Shown piece by piece: positions 44,013 to 52,879 of a DNA stretch of 64,000 nucleotides. Positions within the stretch are counted from its first letter, which is position 1, and each line of letters opens with the position of its first letter. The stretch is from Herbaspirillum aquaticum (GTDB taxonomy: Bacteria; Pseudomonadota; Gammaproteobacteria; Burkholderiales; Burkholderiaceae_D), in assembly GCF_002213425.1 (NCBI RefSeq), contig NZ_NJGV01000002.1, positions 124,001 to 188,000 on the forward strand, read 5' to 3'. Below the pieces are notes generated by a model that made no database searches, had not been told where the DNA came from, and was given only the letters and a program-made list of their open reading frames with translations. The position numbers were made by a program, and so were the translations under genes.

Positions 44013-44672
44013 TCAGTTCCAGCTGCGCAGCAATCCCACGGCCAAGCCTTCGAGTGCGAACTGGTCGTTTTCCGGCTTGACGATGATGGGCTCGAACTCG
44101 GGATTTTCAGGGAAGAGGGTGATGACGCTGCCGGTCTTTTGATAGCGCTTGACCGTGACTTCGTCGGCCAGGCGGGCGACCACGATCTGGCCGTTGCGCG
44201 CCTGGTCCGCGCGGCGCACCGCCAGCAGGTCGCCGTCGAGGATGCCGGCATCACGCATGGACATGCCGCGCACCTTCAGCAGGTAATCCGGTTTGGCCGG
44301 GAACATGGCCGGGTCGACCTGGTAGGTCTTTTCCACGTGTTCCTGGGCCAGGATGGGCGAACCCGCCGCCACGCGGCCGATCAGCGGCAGGCTCAGTTGC
44401 ATCAGGGCAGGATGGGGCAGGGCCATCTGGCGCGCGGTGCTCGCGCCGGCCGCACTGCCCGACTCGCGCAGGCGGATGCCACGCGAGGTTCCGGGGGAAA
44501 TTTCGATGGCACCCTTGCGGGCCAGGGCCTGCAGGTGCTCTTCGGCGGCGTTGGCGGAGCGAAAGCCCAATTCGGCGGCGATCTCTGCGCGCGTGGGAGG
44601 GAAGCCGGTGTTCTCGATGGCGTTCTTGATCAGGTTCAGGATCTGTTCCTGGCGCGCAGTCAGTTTGAGCAT
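44013..44672 (-). CDS. lexA: SOS repressor LexA
   Basis: A 219-residue repressor-protease. The N-terminal winged helix ([20 protein letters not shown], then [20 protein letters not shown]) binds SOS boxes. The self-cleavage site is Ala103-Gly104 in RVAAGSP; the catalytic pair is Ser138 in RGMSMRD and Lys175 in VTVKRY. All required residues are present. An SOS box overlaps its own promoter, so it is autoregulated. No sulA or recA gene is next to it. Confidence 0.98.
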   Translation of the reverse strand: MLKLTARQEQILNLIKNAIENTGFPPTRAEIAAELGFRSANAAEEHLQALARKGAIEISPGTSRGIRLRESGSAAGASTARQMALPHPALMQLSLPLIGRVAAGSPILAQEHVEKTYQVDPAMFPAKPDYLLKVRGMSMRDAGILDGDLLAVRRADQARNGQIVVARLADEVTVKRYQKTGSVITLFPENPEFEPIIVKPENDQFALEGLAVGLLRSWN

Positions 44673-44715
44673 GAGGGTGGCCTTTCTCGGAGGGAAGGCT
44701 GTCTGGATGAACAGT

Positions 44716-44749
44716 CTGTATTTTTATACAGGTGCAATCCTTGTGTCAA
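44716..44749 (-). promoter_or_regulatory. lexA promoter with overlapping SOS box
   Basis: The box at 44716-44731 reads CTGTATTTTTATACAG, a perfect CTGT-N8-ACAG palindrome in its outer bases. On the minus strand a -35 TTGACA lies at 44744-44749, and TATAAA within the box can serve as -10 (spacing 15-17 depending on register). LexA bound here would block its own transcription. Confidence 0.88.
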
Positions 44750-44887
44750 CGGCAACATGCATATTCCTGGGGCGAAAAGGCAAGCTTTCTTGTTTATATA
44801 GAGCGTGCCGCAGGTGAAGGTCTTGCGTGGTCTTGTGCCCGGGGCCGCATATTGTGGTCCCCCGGCTGCATCGGCTTGATGCCGGCA

Positions 44888-44916
44888 TTGCCGCGAGAGC
44901 GGAAACCTAGTATGAT
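44888..44916 (+). promoter_or_regulatory. Sigma-70-type promoter of the rpsF operon
   Basis: TTGCCG at 44888-44893, a 17-base spacer and TATGAT at 44911-44916. The start would fall near 44923, just before the leader hairpin and about 67 bases before rpsF. Confidence 0.65.
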
Positions 44917-44932
44917 CTCGGGTTTTCCTCTT

Positions 44933-44960
44933 CCCACACCCGTCTTGACGCCGGGGTGGG
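44933..44960 (+). promoter_or_regulatory. Candidate S6:S18-binding leader hairpin of rpsF
   Basis: CCCAC pairs with GTGGG, and an inner CC/GG and CGT/ACG continue the hairpin. The 3' side can leave CCG (44951-44953) unpaired in a bulge. A hairpin with a bulged CCG is the known feature by which the S6:S18 protein complex binds the rpsF leader in many bacteria and represses the operon. It ends about 30 bases before the rpsF start. Confidence 0.65.
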
Positions 44961-44989
44961 CGTCTTCAATAAGTCCATAAGGAGTCTAC

Positions 44990-45355
44990 ATGCGTCATTA
45001 TGAAATCGTATTTATCGTCCACCCGGACCAAAGCGAGCAAGTGCCGGCGATGATCGAGCGTTACAAGGGCATCGTCACCACCCGCGGCGGCAAGGTCCAC
45101 CGTGTCGAAGATTGGGGCCGTCGTCAACTGGCTTACCAGATCCAGAAGCTGGCCAAGGCTCACTACGTCTGCCTGAACATCGAAGTCGACAGCGAAACGC
45201 TGGCTGAAATCGAAACCGGCTTCAAGTTCAACGACGCCGTCCTGCGCCACCTGACCGTCAAGATGAAGAAGGCCGAAACCGGTCCTTCACCCATCCTGAA
45301 GGCAGTGCAAAAGGAAGACGCGGCCAAGAGCCGTACCGAAGCTCCGGCAGCTTAA
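44990..45355 (+). CDS. rpsF: 30S ribosomal protein bS6
   Basis: A 121-residue bS6. [20 protein letters not shown] and the [20 protein letters not shown] segment are diagnostic. The C-terminal tail is Lys/Ala-rich. AAGGAG precedes the ATG. It binds S18 on the 30S platform; that complex likely controls this operon through the hairpin at 44933-44960. Confidence 0.98.
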   Translation: MRHYEIVFIVHPDQSEQVPAMIERYKGIVTTRGGKVHRVEDWGRRQLAYQIQKLAKAHYVCLNIEVDSETLAEIETGFKFNDAVLRHLTVKMKKAETGPSPILKAVQKEDAAKSRTEAPAA

Positions 45356-45376
45356 GCGCTGCGAACATCGCGGAGA

Positions 45377-45676
45377 GTGAACCAGCTTCAAGTCATCGCC
45401 AGCCTGGCAGAACGTGATGTTTTGCGTTACACGCCGGCCGGTATCCCGATTGTCACTGCCAGGTTGCAGCACCAGTCGGAGCAGATGGAAGCTGGCATGC
45501 AGCGCCAGGTCGAATTCGAGATCGCGGCGCTGGCAGCAGGAGAAATCTCCGGTGCGCTCAACAGGGCAGCGCTGGGGGAAGTCTTCCGGTTCACCGGCTT
45601 TTTAGCCCGCAGGAATCGCAACAGCAAGAGCGTCGTGTTTCATATCGTTGATTTTGGCCCGGTCGCGCCGGATTGA
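45377..45676 (+). CDS. priB: Primosomal replication protein PriB
   Basis: A 99-residue single OB-fold protein related to SSB. It acts with PriA in replication restart. NQLQVIASLAERDVLRYTPA and GIPIVTARLQHQSEQMEAG match the family, and the place between rpsF and rpsR is the conserved one. The start is GTG at 45377; CGGAG lies only one base upstream, closer than usual, yet no other in-frame start preserves the conserved N terminus. Confidence 0.93.
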   Translation: MNQLQVIASLAERDVLRYTPAGIPIVTARLQHQSEQMEAGMQRQVEFEIAALAAGEISGALNRAALGEVFRFTGFLARRNRNSKSVVFHIVDFGPVAPD

Positions 45677-45731
45677 GCGGCGCAAGGTAGCCAAACAGAC
45701 CTTACCCAATTTTTAGATACAGGAGCCAACC

Positions 45732-46016
45732 ATGGCATTCGGTAAAAAGTTCGATAAAAGCAAGCTGAAAAACAAGCGTCAACAGCAAAACCCGCTGTTC
45801 AAGCGCAAGAAATTCTGCCGTTTCACCGCCGCTGGCGTTGAACAGGTCGATTACAAGGACGTGGACACCCTGAAGGACTTCGTCCAGGAAAACGGCAAGA
45901 TCATGCCGGCACGCCTGACCGGTACCAAGGCCCACTACCAGCGTCAAGTTGACACCGCCATCAAGCGCGCGCGTTACCTGGCCCTGCTGCCGTACACCGA
46001 TCTGCACAACGCCTAA
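45732..46016 (+). CDS. rpsR: 30S ribosomal protein bS18
   Basis: A 94-residue bS18. The conserved core is [20 protein letters not shown] followed by the [20 protein letters not shown] stretch and the [12 protein letters not shown] end. The N-terminal 20 residues are Lys/Gln-rich. AGGAG precedes the ATG. It partners with bS6 in the ribosome and probably in autoregulation. Confidence 0.98.
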   Translation: MAFGKKFDKSKLKNKRQQQNPLFKRKKFCRFTAAGVEQVDYKDVDTLKDFVQENGKIMPARLTGTKAHYQRQVDTAIKRARYLALLPYTDLHNA

Positions 46017-46042
46017 TCAGCGTCGAGAAATAGGAGAAAAAC

Positions 46043-46495
46043 ATGCAAGTCATTCTGTTGGAAAAAATCGTGAATCTCGGCGGTCTGGGTGATGTCGTGC
46101 GCGTCAAGGACGGTTTCGCACGCAACTTCCTGATCCCGCAACGCAAGGCCCGCCGCGCGACCGATGCAGCCATCGCTGAATTCGAAGCCAAGCGCGCTGA
46201 CCTGGAAAAGGCTGCTGCCGAGAAGCTGGCCGCTGCCCAAGCCCAAGGCGAAAAGCTGACCGGCTCCACCGTGGAAGTGTCGCAGAAGGCCGGCGTTGAT
46301 GGCCGTCTGTTCGGTTCCGTGACCAACTTCGACATCGCTGAAGCCCTGGGCAAGAAGGGTTTTGCTGTCGAGAAGTCGCAAGTGCGCCTGCCCAACGGCC
46401 CGCTGAAGACTGTTGGCGAACACCCGGTGTCGGTGGCTCTGCACACCGACGTGGTGGTCGACGTCACCATCGCAGTCAAGGGCGAGCAAGCGTAA
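46043..46495 (+). CDS. rplI: 50S ribosomal protein bL9
   Basis: A 150-residue bL9, the usual length. [20 protein letters not shown], then [20 protein letters not shown] form the N-terminal RNA-binding domain; a long Ala/Lys-rich helix links it to the C-terminal domain with [16 protein letters not shown]. An AGGAG-type site precedes the ATG. It is the last gene of the ribosomal operon before a strong terminator. Confidence 0.98.
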   Translation: MQVILLEKIVNLGGLGDVVRVKDGFARNFLIPQRKARRATDAAIAEFEAKRADLEKAAAEKLAAAQAQGEKLTGSTVEVSQKAGVDGRLFGSVTNFDIAEALGKKGFAVEKSQVRLPNGPLKTVGEHPVSVALHTDVVVDVTIAVKGEQA

Positions 46496-46523
46496 TACGC
46501 CTGTTTGCTGCAATTCGTTTTGC

Positions 46524-46557
46524 AATAAAAAAGCCGGGTTCGCCTGGCTTTTTTATT
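46524..46557 (+). terminator. Terminator of the rpsF-rplI operon
   Basis: AATAAAAAAGCCGGG, TTCG tetraloop, CCTGGCTTTTTTATT. The stem contains one G-T pair and is flanked by A and T runs. Confidence 0.92.
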
Positions 46558-46698
46558 GTCAGTTTCTCCTGGGCATCCCGGCGGCACAGTGATTGTCGAG
46601 CAGGATGTCATTGGCTTCATGTCGCATCCGTTCGCATGAAGCATCAGGTCGTGCAAAAACGTCCGGTCTGACCTACGGCTTCACATCAGCAGGTTATA

Positions 46699-48144
46699 AT
46701 GCGCGCCATGAAAGAATCGTCCCGCGGCAATCCAGAATTTTTCCGTGGCCAGAAAGAGTCATCGGACCCCCAGATCGATGCGCTCCGCGTGCCGCCCCAC
46801 TCCATCGAGGCCGAGCAATCGGTGCTGGGCGGCCTGCTGCTGGACAACGCGGCTTGGGACCGTATCGCCGATTTCGTCAGCGCTGAGGACTTCTACCGCT
46901 ACGATCACCGCATCATCTTCGAGCACATCGTCAAGCTCATCAACAGCACCAAGCCGGCTGACGTCATCACCGTCTACGAAGCCATGTCCACCAGCGGCAA
47001 GGCCGAAGAGGTGGGCGGGCTGGTCTACCTGAATGCGCTGGCGCAAAACACACCTTCTGCGGCCAACATCCGCCGTTACGCGGAGATCGTCCGCGATCGC
47101 GGCATCTTGCGCAAGCTCATCACCGTGGCCGACGAGATTTCCGGCAATGCCTTCAATCCGCAGGGCAAGGATGTGAAGTCCATGCTGGACGAGGCTGAAT
47201 CCAAGATCTTCGCCATTGCCGAAGAAGGGTCACGCGGCTCGCAGGGCTTCATGGAAATCCAGCCGCTGCTGACCCAGGTGGTCGAGCGCATCGACGAGCT
47301 CTACAACCGCGACAGTTCCAGCGACATCACGGGCGTTCCGACCGGGTTCATGGACCTGGACAAGATGACCTCCGGCCTGCAGCCCGGCGACCTGATCATC
47401 GTGGCCGGCCGTCCTTCCATGGGTAAAACCGCTTTCTCGATCAACATCGGCGAACACGTGGCCATCGAGTCGGGCCTGCCGGTGGCGGTGTTCTCCATGG
47501 AAATGGGTGGCGCGCAGCTGGCCATGCGTATGCTGGGTTCGGTCGGGCGCCTGGACCAGCACCGCCTGCGTACCGGCCGCCTGCTGGACGAGGACTGGCC
47601 GCGCCTGACGCATGCCATCCAGAAGATGAACGATGCGCAGTTCTACATCGACGAAACGCCGGCGCTGTCTCCCATCGAATTGCGCGCACGTTCGCGCCGC
47701 CTGGCTCGCCAATGCGGCAAGCTGGGACTGATCATCATCGACTACCTGCAGCTGATGTCGGGCAACGGTGGCAGCTCTTCTGAAAACCGCGCCTCCGAAA
47801 TCTCGGAAATCTCGCGTAGCCTGAAGGGCCTGGCCAAGGAACTCAATTGCCCGGTCATCGCGCTGTCGCAGCTGAACCGCTCGCTGGAGCAACGTCCCAA
47901 CAAGCGTCCCGTGATGTCCGACTTGCGCGAATCGGGCGCCATCGAGCAGGATGCCGACGTCATTTTGTTCATTTACCGTGATGAAGTTTACAATCCGGAC
48001 TCGCCCGACAAAGGCACGGCGGAAATCATCATCGGCAAGCAGCGTAACGGCCCGATCGGCAGCATTCGCCTGTCCTTCCTGGGGATGTACACCAAGTACG
48101 ACAACTATATCGGCAACCTGGCGCAGCCTTACGGCGGCGACTGA
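46699..48144 (+). CDS. dnaB: Replicative DNA helicase DnaB
   Basis: A 481-residue hexameric helicase. The N-terminal collar has [19 protein letters not shown], and the RecA-like domain the Walker [12 protein letters not shown] (about residues 236-246), [12 protein letters not shown] (Walker B) and the [20 protein letters not shown] segment with [19 protein letters not shown]. The start is ambiguous: the ATG at 46699 lies within a TATAAT sequence, and a second ATG at 46708 gives MKESSRGN; neither has a strong ribosome site (AGCAGG is five bases before the first). Confidence 0.97.
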   Translation: MRAMKESSRGNPEFFRGQKESSDPQIDALRVPPHSIEAEQSVLGGLLLDNAAWDRIADFVSAEDFYRYDHRIIFEHIVKLINSTKPADVITVYEAMSTSGKAEEVGGLVYLNALAQNTPSAANIRRYAEIVRDRGILRKLITVADEISGNAFNPQGKDVKSMLDEAESKIFAIAEEGSRGSQGFMEIQPLLTQVVERIDELYNRDSSSDITGVPTGFMDLDKMTSGLQPGDLIIVAGRPSMGKTAFSINIGEHVAIESGLPVAVFSMEMGGAQLAMRMLGSVGRLDQHRLRTGRLLDEDWPRLTHAIQKMNDAQFYIDETPALSPIELRARSRRLARQCGKLGLIIIDYLQLMSGNGGSSSENRASEISEISRSLKGLAKELNCPVIALSQLNRSLEQRPNKRPVMSDLRESGAIEQDADVILFIYRDEVYNPDSPDKGTAEIIIGKQRNGPIGSIRLSFLGMYTKYDNYIGNLAQPYGGD

Positions 48145-48346
48145 TGCCATGGCGGCGTACCGGACCGGTGCGCCGCTGCAAGAGGACCACGGGTGGCGCG
48201 GGGCTGCCCGTGTCATGCAAGACGGACGGCTCCCGAGGCCGTGCGTGCAGGACCGGCAGGGCGGGATTCCGGCTTCCAAGGGGGCAGCCGCAGGCCGGTT
48301 CGAAACGGCGCTTCACATGAGCGCTAACCATTGATGAGAGAGAAAA

Positions 48347-48973
48347 ATGTTTGGACGATTGATGCCGACTGAAGGCAAATTCTTTGACCTTTTCAATCAG
48401 CATGCAGAGCTGGCGGTCAAGTGCGCGAAAGAAATGGTGGCGCTGATGACCAATTTCGACGACCTTGAAATTCGCGTGCACGCCATTGAAGCCGTCGAGA
48501 AGGAAGCCGACAAGGTCACGCACAATGCCATCGAACTGCTGCACAAGACCTTCATCACGCCGTTGGACCGTGATGACATTCACCAGCTGATCACCCGCAT
48601 GGACGACATCCTGGACCTGCTCGAAGACGCGGCCCAGACCATCTCGCTCTACGACATCAAGGCCATCACGCCCGAAGCCAAGCGCCTGGCCGAGCTGTGC
48701 CTGTCCTGTGCGGAGAAGGTGCAGGCCGCCGTGGGCCTGCTGTCCAACATGGACAATTCGCGCCAGATCCTGTCGATCTGCCAGGAAATCGACCGCCTGG
48801 AATCCGACGCCGACCACGTCATGCGTGCGGCCATGTCCAAGCTGTTCCGCGACGAACCGGATGTGCGCACCCTCATCAAGCTCAAGGCCATCTACGAAAT
48901 CCTGGAAACCGTCACCGATCGCTGCGAAGACGTAGCCAACATCATCGAAGGCATCATCGTCGAAAACGCCTGA
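48347..48973 (+). CDS. DUF47/PhoU-like accessory protein of the Pit transporter
   Basis: A 208-residue helical protein of the DUF47 family, also annotated as TIGR00153-type phosphate transport regulator. Its PhoU-like pattern repeats an E/D-rich helix twice: EAVEKEADKVTHNAIELLHK and DRLESDADHVMRAAMSKLFR. It lies 70 bases upstream of pit in the same direction, the usual pairing, and probably modulates the transporter. The 202-base gap after dnaB holds no recognised gene. Confidence 0.92.
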   Translation: MFGRLMPTEGKFFDLFNQHAELAVKCAKEMVALMTNFDDLEIRVHAIEAVEKEADKVTHNAIELLHKTFITPLDRDDIHQLITRMDDILDLLEDAAQTISLYDIKAITPEAKRLAELCLSCAEKVQAAVGLLSNMDNSRQILSICQEIDRLESDADHVMRAAMSKLFRDEPDVRTLIKLKAIYEILETVTDRCEDVANIIEGIIVENA

Positions 48974-49043
48974 TCTCCCGGCGTAGCGGCGATTCCCTCG
49001 ATTTCCGATGGGGACGCCGCTGGTTTCATACAACGGTTTCCCC

Positions 49044-50051
49044 ATGCAAACAATCCAAATCAGCTTACATATTCTCGCGTTGTTGATCGTCCTGGCGCTG
49101 CTGTTCGACTTCATGAACGGTTTCCACGACGCTGCCAACGCGATCGCCACCGTGGTCTCCACGGGCGTACTGCGTCCGCAGACCGCCGTGGCCATGGCCG
49201 CCTTCTTCAACCTGGCGGCCGTGTTCGTGTTCCACCAGCTGCACGTGGCGGCCTCGGTGGGCAAGGGCACCATCGAACCGGCCATCGTTGACCAGTACGT
49301 CATCTTCGGCGCCCTCATCGGTGCCATCTTCTGGAACCTGGTGACCTGGTACTACGGTATCCCGTCCTCGTCCTCGCATGCCCTGATCGGCGGCCTGGTC
49401 GGTGCGGCCGTGGCCAAGGCCGGTACCGGCGCGCTGATCTCGGCGGGCCTGTTGAAGACGATTCTCTTCATCGTGCTCTCGCCCGTGCTGGGCCTGGTGT
49501 TTGGCTCGCTGATGATGCTCGTGGTGTCGTGGATCTTCTTCCGCTCCACACCGCGCAAGATCGATGGCTGGTTCCGTCGGCTGCAGCTGCTGTCGGCCTC
49601 CATGTACAGCCTCGGCCACGGCGGCAATGATGCGCAGAAGACCATCGGCATCATCTGGATGCTGCTGATCGCCTCCGGTTATTCGTCGCCAGACGCGCCG
49701 CCGATGTGGGTCATCATCTCCTGCTACTGCGCCATCAGCCTCGGTACGCTCTTCGGTGGCTGGCGCATCGTCAAGACCATGGGCCAGAAGATCACCAAGT
49801 TGAAGCCCGTCGGCGGTTTTTGCGCCGAAACCGGTGGCGCCATCACCTTGTTCATCGCCACTGCCCTGGGCATTCCGGTCTCGACCACCCACACGATCAC
49901 CGGCGCCATCGTCGGCGTGGGCGCGGCGCAGAAGATGTCGGCCGTGCGTTGGGGTGTGGCCAGCAATATCGTCTGGGCGTGGATCTTCACCATTCCCGCC
50001 TCGGCCTTCGTGGCGGCGATCGCCTGGTGGATCGGCGTGCACGTGCTGTAA
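49044..50051 (+). CDS. pit: Low-affinity inorganic phosphate transporter (PiT family)
   Basis: A 335-residue integral membrane protein with about ten hydrophobic helices. Both PD001131-type signatures are visible: DFMNGFHDAANAIATVVSTG near the N terminus and YSLGHGGNDAQKTIGIIWML in the middle. GIPVSTTHTITGAIVGVGAA is also typical. An in-frame ATG twelve codons earlier (49008) exists; the ATG at 49044 gives the family start MQTIQISLHILALLIVLALL. Neither has a clear ribosome site. It likely takes up metal-phosphate by proton symport. Confidence 0.93.
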   Translation: MQTIQISLHILALLIVLALLFDFMNGFHDAANAIATVVSTGVLRPQTAVAMAAFFNLAAVFVFHQLHVAASVGKGTIEPAIVDQYVIFGALIGAIFWNLVTWYYGIPSSSSHALIGGLVGAAVAKAGTGALISAGLLKTILFIVLSPVLGLVFGSLMMLVVSWIFFRSTPRKIDGWFRRLQLLSASMYSLGHGGNDAQKTIGIIWMLLIASGYSSPDAPPMWVIISCYCAISLGTLFGGWRIVKTMGQKITKLKPVGGFCAETGGAITLFIATALGIPVSTTHTITGAIVGVGAAQKMSAVRWGVASNIVWAWIFTIPASAFVAAIAWWIGVHVL

Positions 50052-50090
50052 GCCTTTCCCTCTGGTCGCTGCACGCGCAGCGGCCGCCCA

Positions 50091-50128
50091 AAAGCAAAAA
50101 GCCACGTTTTCACGTGGCTTTTTGCTTT
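50091..50128. terminator. Bidirectional terminator between pit and phoH
   Basis: AAAGCAAAAAGCCACG, a TTTTCA loop, CGTGGCTTTTTGCTTT. The long perfect inverted repeat lies between two convergent genes and has A and T runs on both sides. Confidence 0.93.
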
Positions 50129-50146
50129 GACGCTGAAGAAAAGTGC

Positions 50147-51850
50147 TTACAACACGTCGCTGGCGTGATCGGCCAGGCGCGAGCGTTCGCCGCGTGCCAG
50201 GGTGACATGCCCGCTGTGTGCCCAGCCCTTGAAGCGGTCGACCACATAGGTCAGGCCGCTGGAGCCTTCGGTCAGGTAGGGCGTGTCGATCTGGGCGATG
50301 TTGCCCAGGCAGACGATCTTGGTGCCGGGGCCGGCGCGCGTGACCAGGGTCTTCATCTGCTTGGGCGTCAGGTTCTGGGCCTCGTCGATGATCAAGAACT
50401 TGTTCACGAAAGTGCGGCCACGCATGAAGTTGAGCGACTTGATCTTGATGCGCGAGCGGATCAGGTCCTGGGTCGCGGCGCGGCCCCATTCACCGGCGTC
50501 GCCATCGGACTTGTTGAGCACTTCGAGGTTGTCATCGAAGGCGCCCATCCAGGGGCCCATCTTCTCTTCTTCCGTGCCCGGCAGAAAACCAATGTCTTCA
50601 CCGACCGGCACCGTCACGCGGGTGACGATGATTTCGTTGTAGAGCTTGGTCTCCAGCACCTGCGCCAGGCCCGAAGCCAGTGCCAGCAGGGTCTTGCCGG
50701 TACCGGCCTGGCCCAGCAGGGTGACGAAATCGCACTCGGGGTTCATCAGCAGGTTCAGCGCGAAGTTCTGCTCGCGGTTGCGCGCAGTGATGCCCCAGAC
50801 GCTGTTCTTGGCGTGGCCGAAGTCGCGCAGGGTCTGCAACACAGCGGTCTTGCCGTTGATCTGGCTGACCTGGCCGTAGAAGGCCGGCTCGCCATTCTTG
50901 GGCTCGATGAAGACGAACTGGTTGACCAGCAGCGAAGGCACATAGGGGCCGGTGACACGGTAGTAGGTGTAGCTGCTGCCGTGGCGGCTTTCCTGCCAGG
51001 ACTCCATGCCCTTGCCGTGCTTGTTCCAGAAGTCATCCGGCAGTTGCTGGATGCCCGAATACAGCAGGTCGGTATCTTCCAGCACGTGGTCGTTGAAGTA
51101 ATCTTCAGCGGGCAGTCCAATGGCACGCGCCTTCAGGCGCATGTTGATGTCCTTGGAGACCAGCACCACCGGACGTTCCGGATATTGCTGGTCCAGCGCG
51201 CGCACCACGCCCAGGATCTGGTTGTCGGCCTTGCCCTCGGGCAGGCCTTCAGGCAGCGCGGCGTTCTGCAGCTTGGTCTGGAAGTACAGGCGGCCCTTGG
51301 CATCCTTGTTGCCCAGCTTGGACAAGGGGATGCCCAGGTCAATGGAGTCCTCGGCCACGTCCGACACCAGTGCATCGAGCGAACGCGAGATCTGGCGCGC
51401 GTTGCGGGCCACTTCGGACATGCCTTTCTTGTGGTTGTCCAGCTCCTCCAGCGTGACCATGGGCAGGTAGATGTCATGCTCCTCGAAGCGGAACAGCGAG
51501 GTCGGATCGTGCATCAGCACGTTGGTATCCAGCACGAACAGCTTGGACTTGCCCAGCTTGTCGGCCACGCGGCTGGTGGGCGACTTGGGACGGGCTTCGG
51601 CGCTCTTGGGAGCGGCTTTCGGTTTCTCGGCCACGGCGGCAGTCTTGCCGGTGATGCGCGCACGGGGCGCGGCGACCTTGGTGTCGGAGACGTCGGCAAC
51701 GGCAACTGCAACTTCTTGGGGTGCAACTACGGCAGCGGAGGTTTCAACGAGAGTGATGTTCGGTTTGACGGGCTTGTTGCGATCGGCCTTGGGATAGTCC
51801 TCGGGAGACAGCATCGAAGCTGGTTTGCTCGGCATTTTGGGCAGGGGCAT
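50147..51850 (-). CDS. PIN-domain PhoH-family ATPase
   Basis: A 567-residue two-domain protein. After an Ala/Lys/Pro-rich N-terminal stretch of about 95 residues, a PIN nuclease domain begins at KLFVLDTNVLMHDPTSLFRF and includes MVTLEELDNHKKGMSEVARN. The C-terminal PhoH ATPase domain has Walker A LGQAGTGKTLLALASG and IIDEAQNLTPKQMKTLVTRA (Walker B). Related PhoH2 proteins are RNA helicases or nucleases; the exact role here is unknown. GAGG five bases before the ATG at 51850 supports the start. Confidence 0.93.
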   Translation of the reverse strand: MPLPKMPSKPASMLSPEDYPKADRNKPVKPNITLVETSAAVVAPQEVAVAVADVSDTKVAAPRARITGKTAAVAEKPKAAPKSAEARPKSPTSRVADKLGKSKLFVLDTNVLMHDPTSLFRFEEHDIYLPMVTLEELDNHKKGMSEVARNARQISRSLDALVSDVAEDSIDLGIPLSKLGNKDAKGRLYFQTKLQNAALPEGLPEGKADNQILGVVRALDQQYPERPVVLVSKDINMRLKARAIGLPAEDYFNDHVLEDTDLLYSGIQQLPDDFWNKHGKGMESWQESRHGSSYTYYRVTGPYVPSLLVNQFVFIEPKNGEPAFYGQVSQINGKTAVLQTLRDFGHAKNSVWGITARNREQNFALNLLMNPECDFVTLLGQAGTGKTLLALASGLAQVLETKLYNEIIVTRVTVPVGEDIGFLPGTEEEKMGPWMGAFDDNLEVLNKSDGDAGEWGRAATQDLIRSRIKIKSLNFMRGRTFVNKFLIIDEAQNLTPKQMKTLVTRAGPGTKIVCLGNIAQIDTPYLTEGSSGLTYVVDRFKGWAHSGHVTLARGERSRLADHASDVL

Positions 51851-52310
51851 CAGGACCTCGGAAGTGGATGAAGAAAACACCGCTTTGTCAGAGCGAACAG
51901 GTGAAGCAATACATCAGACAGCAAAGAGAGGGATCTTGCTGCAAGGCCGGGCATGCCAATGAAATCCTTGCGCCTGTGCTGCAACGTAGCGGACGTGGCC
52001 GTACGGAGGGCAGACAGGGGATGGGCGAGGGCTTGATTGGCCTGGACGGCAGGGGTGGCAAAGTAAAAAGTAAAAAAGCCGTTTCGGCAGGCCACGGGCC
52101 TTAACCTGAAACGGCTTCCAGCAAACGTTTTTCTGTTTGAATTCAATGGCTTGTATCGTTTGACCGCATGGTTGGAACGCGTCGCAGGGACTTGCCAGGT
52201 ACCGGCGCCGCGGCCTGAACCGATCGCTGCTGCCGGGTACCTTGCACAGCAGCCTGGTAGGCCATTGCGCTGCAGCAACCTGACAGCCTGTCTCAGTGAT
52301 CGAACGTCAT
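51851..52310. other. 460-base gap between bcp and phoH
   Basis: No gene is supported here. It holds the terminator at 52075-52117 and an imperfect inverted repeat built on two GGTACC hexamers (about 52199-52204 and 52236-52241). The right part would be the 3' leader of bcp, the left part the 5' leader and promoter of phoH, though I could not pick a convincing promoter. Confidence 0.6.
52075..52117 (-). terminator. Terminator downstream of bcp
   Basis: AAGCCGTTTC pairs with GAAACGGCTT, with an inner GGCC-type stem. On the minus strand the stem is followed by six T residues. It lies about 190 bases after the bcp stop and before phoH. Confidence 0.82.
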
Positions 52311-52787
52311 TCAGGCCAGGGTATTGATGAAGGCCAGCACCTCATCCACGTGTGCAGGAACCTTCACTCCACGCCATTCTTTCACCACTTTGCCTGCGCC
52401 GTCAATCACAAACGTGCTGCGCTCCACGCCGCGTACTTGCTTGCCATACATGTTTTTCATCTTCATGACATCGAACATGGTGCACAGGGTTTCATCGGGG
52501 TCGGAGATCAACTCGAACGGCATGCCCAGCTTGCCCTTGAAGTTTTCATGGGACTTCAGGCTGTCGCGGCTGATACCGAAGATTTCGGTATTGGCGGCCT
52601 GGAACTGCGGATGCAGGTCGCGGAACTGCATGCCCTCGGTGGTACAGCCGGGCGTGTTGTCCTTGGGGTAGAAGTACAGGACCAGGTTCTTGCCGCGATA
52701 GTCGGCCAGGTTGAAGGTCTTGCCACTGGTCATGGCGGCCGAAAAGTCCGGCACGGTCTTGTTCAGGAGGGATGGTCGGTCTGTCAA
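52311..52787 (-). CDS. bcp: Thiol peroxidase, Bcp/PrxQ family
   Basis: A 158-residue peroxiredoxin that reduces peroxides using thioredoxin or another thiol. The peroxidatic cysteine is Cys48 in YFYPKDNTPGCTTEGMQFRD; the resolving cysteine found five residues later in the E. coli protein is replaced by methionine, so it may act as a 1-Cys enzyme or use the cysteine in ETLCTMFD. VERSTFVIDGAGKVVKEWRG is typical. It lies 92 bases downstream of arnD in the same direction. Confidence 0.94.
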   Translation of the reverse strand: MTDRPSLLNKTVPDFSAAMTSGKTFNLADYRGKNLVLYFYPKDNTPGCTTEGMQFRDLHPQFQAANTEIFGISRDSLKSHENFKGKLGMPFELISDPDETLCTMFDVMKMKNMYGKQVRGVERSTFVIDGAGKVVKEWRGVKVPAHVDEVLAFINTLA

Positions 52788-52879
52788 AGTGGCGCCCCGT
52801 AGGTGAAGTCTTGTTGGTGGATGGTTGGCGGGCCGGCTGCTGCGGCCCTGGTAAAGCCATGGTCAAGCCCTGGTGCAGC

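Noticed and set aside
48145-48346. Possible small gene between dnaB and the DUF47 gene
   Set aside because: An open frame overlaps dnaB and runs through the gap, but it has no own ribosome site and no family features.
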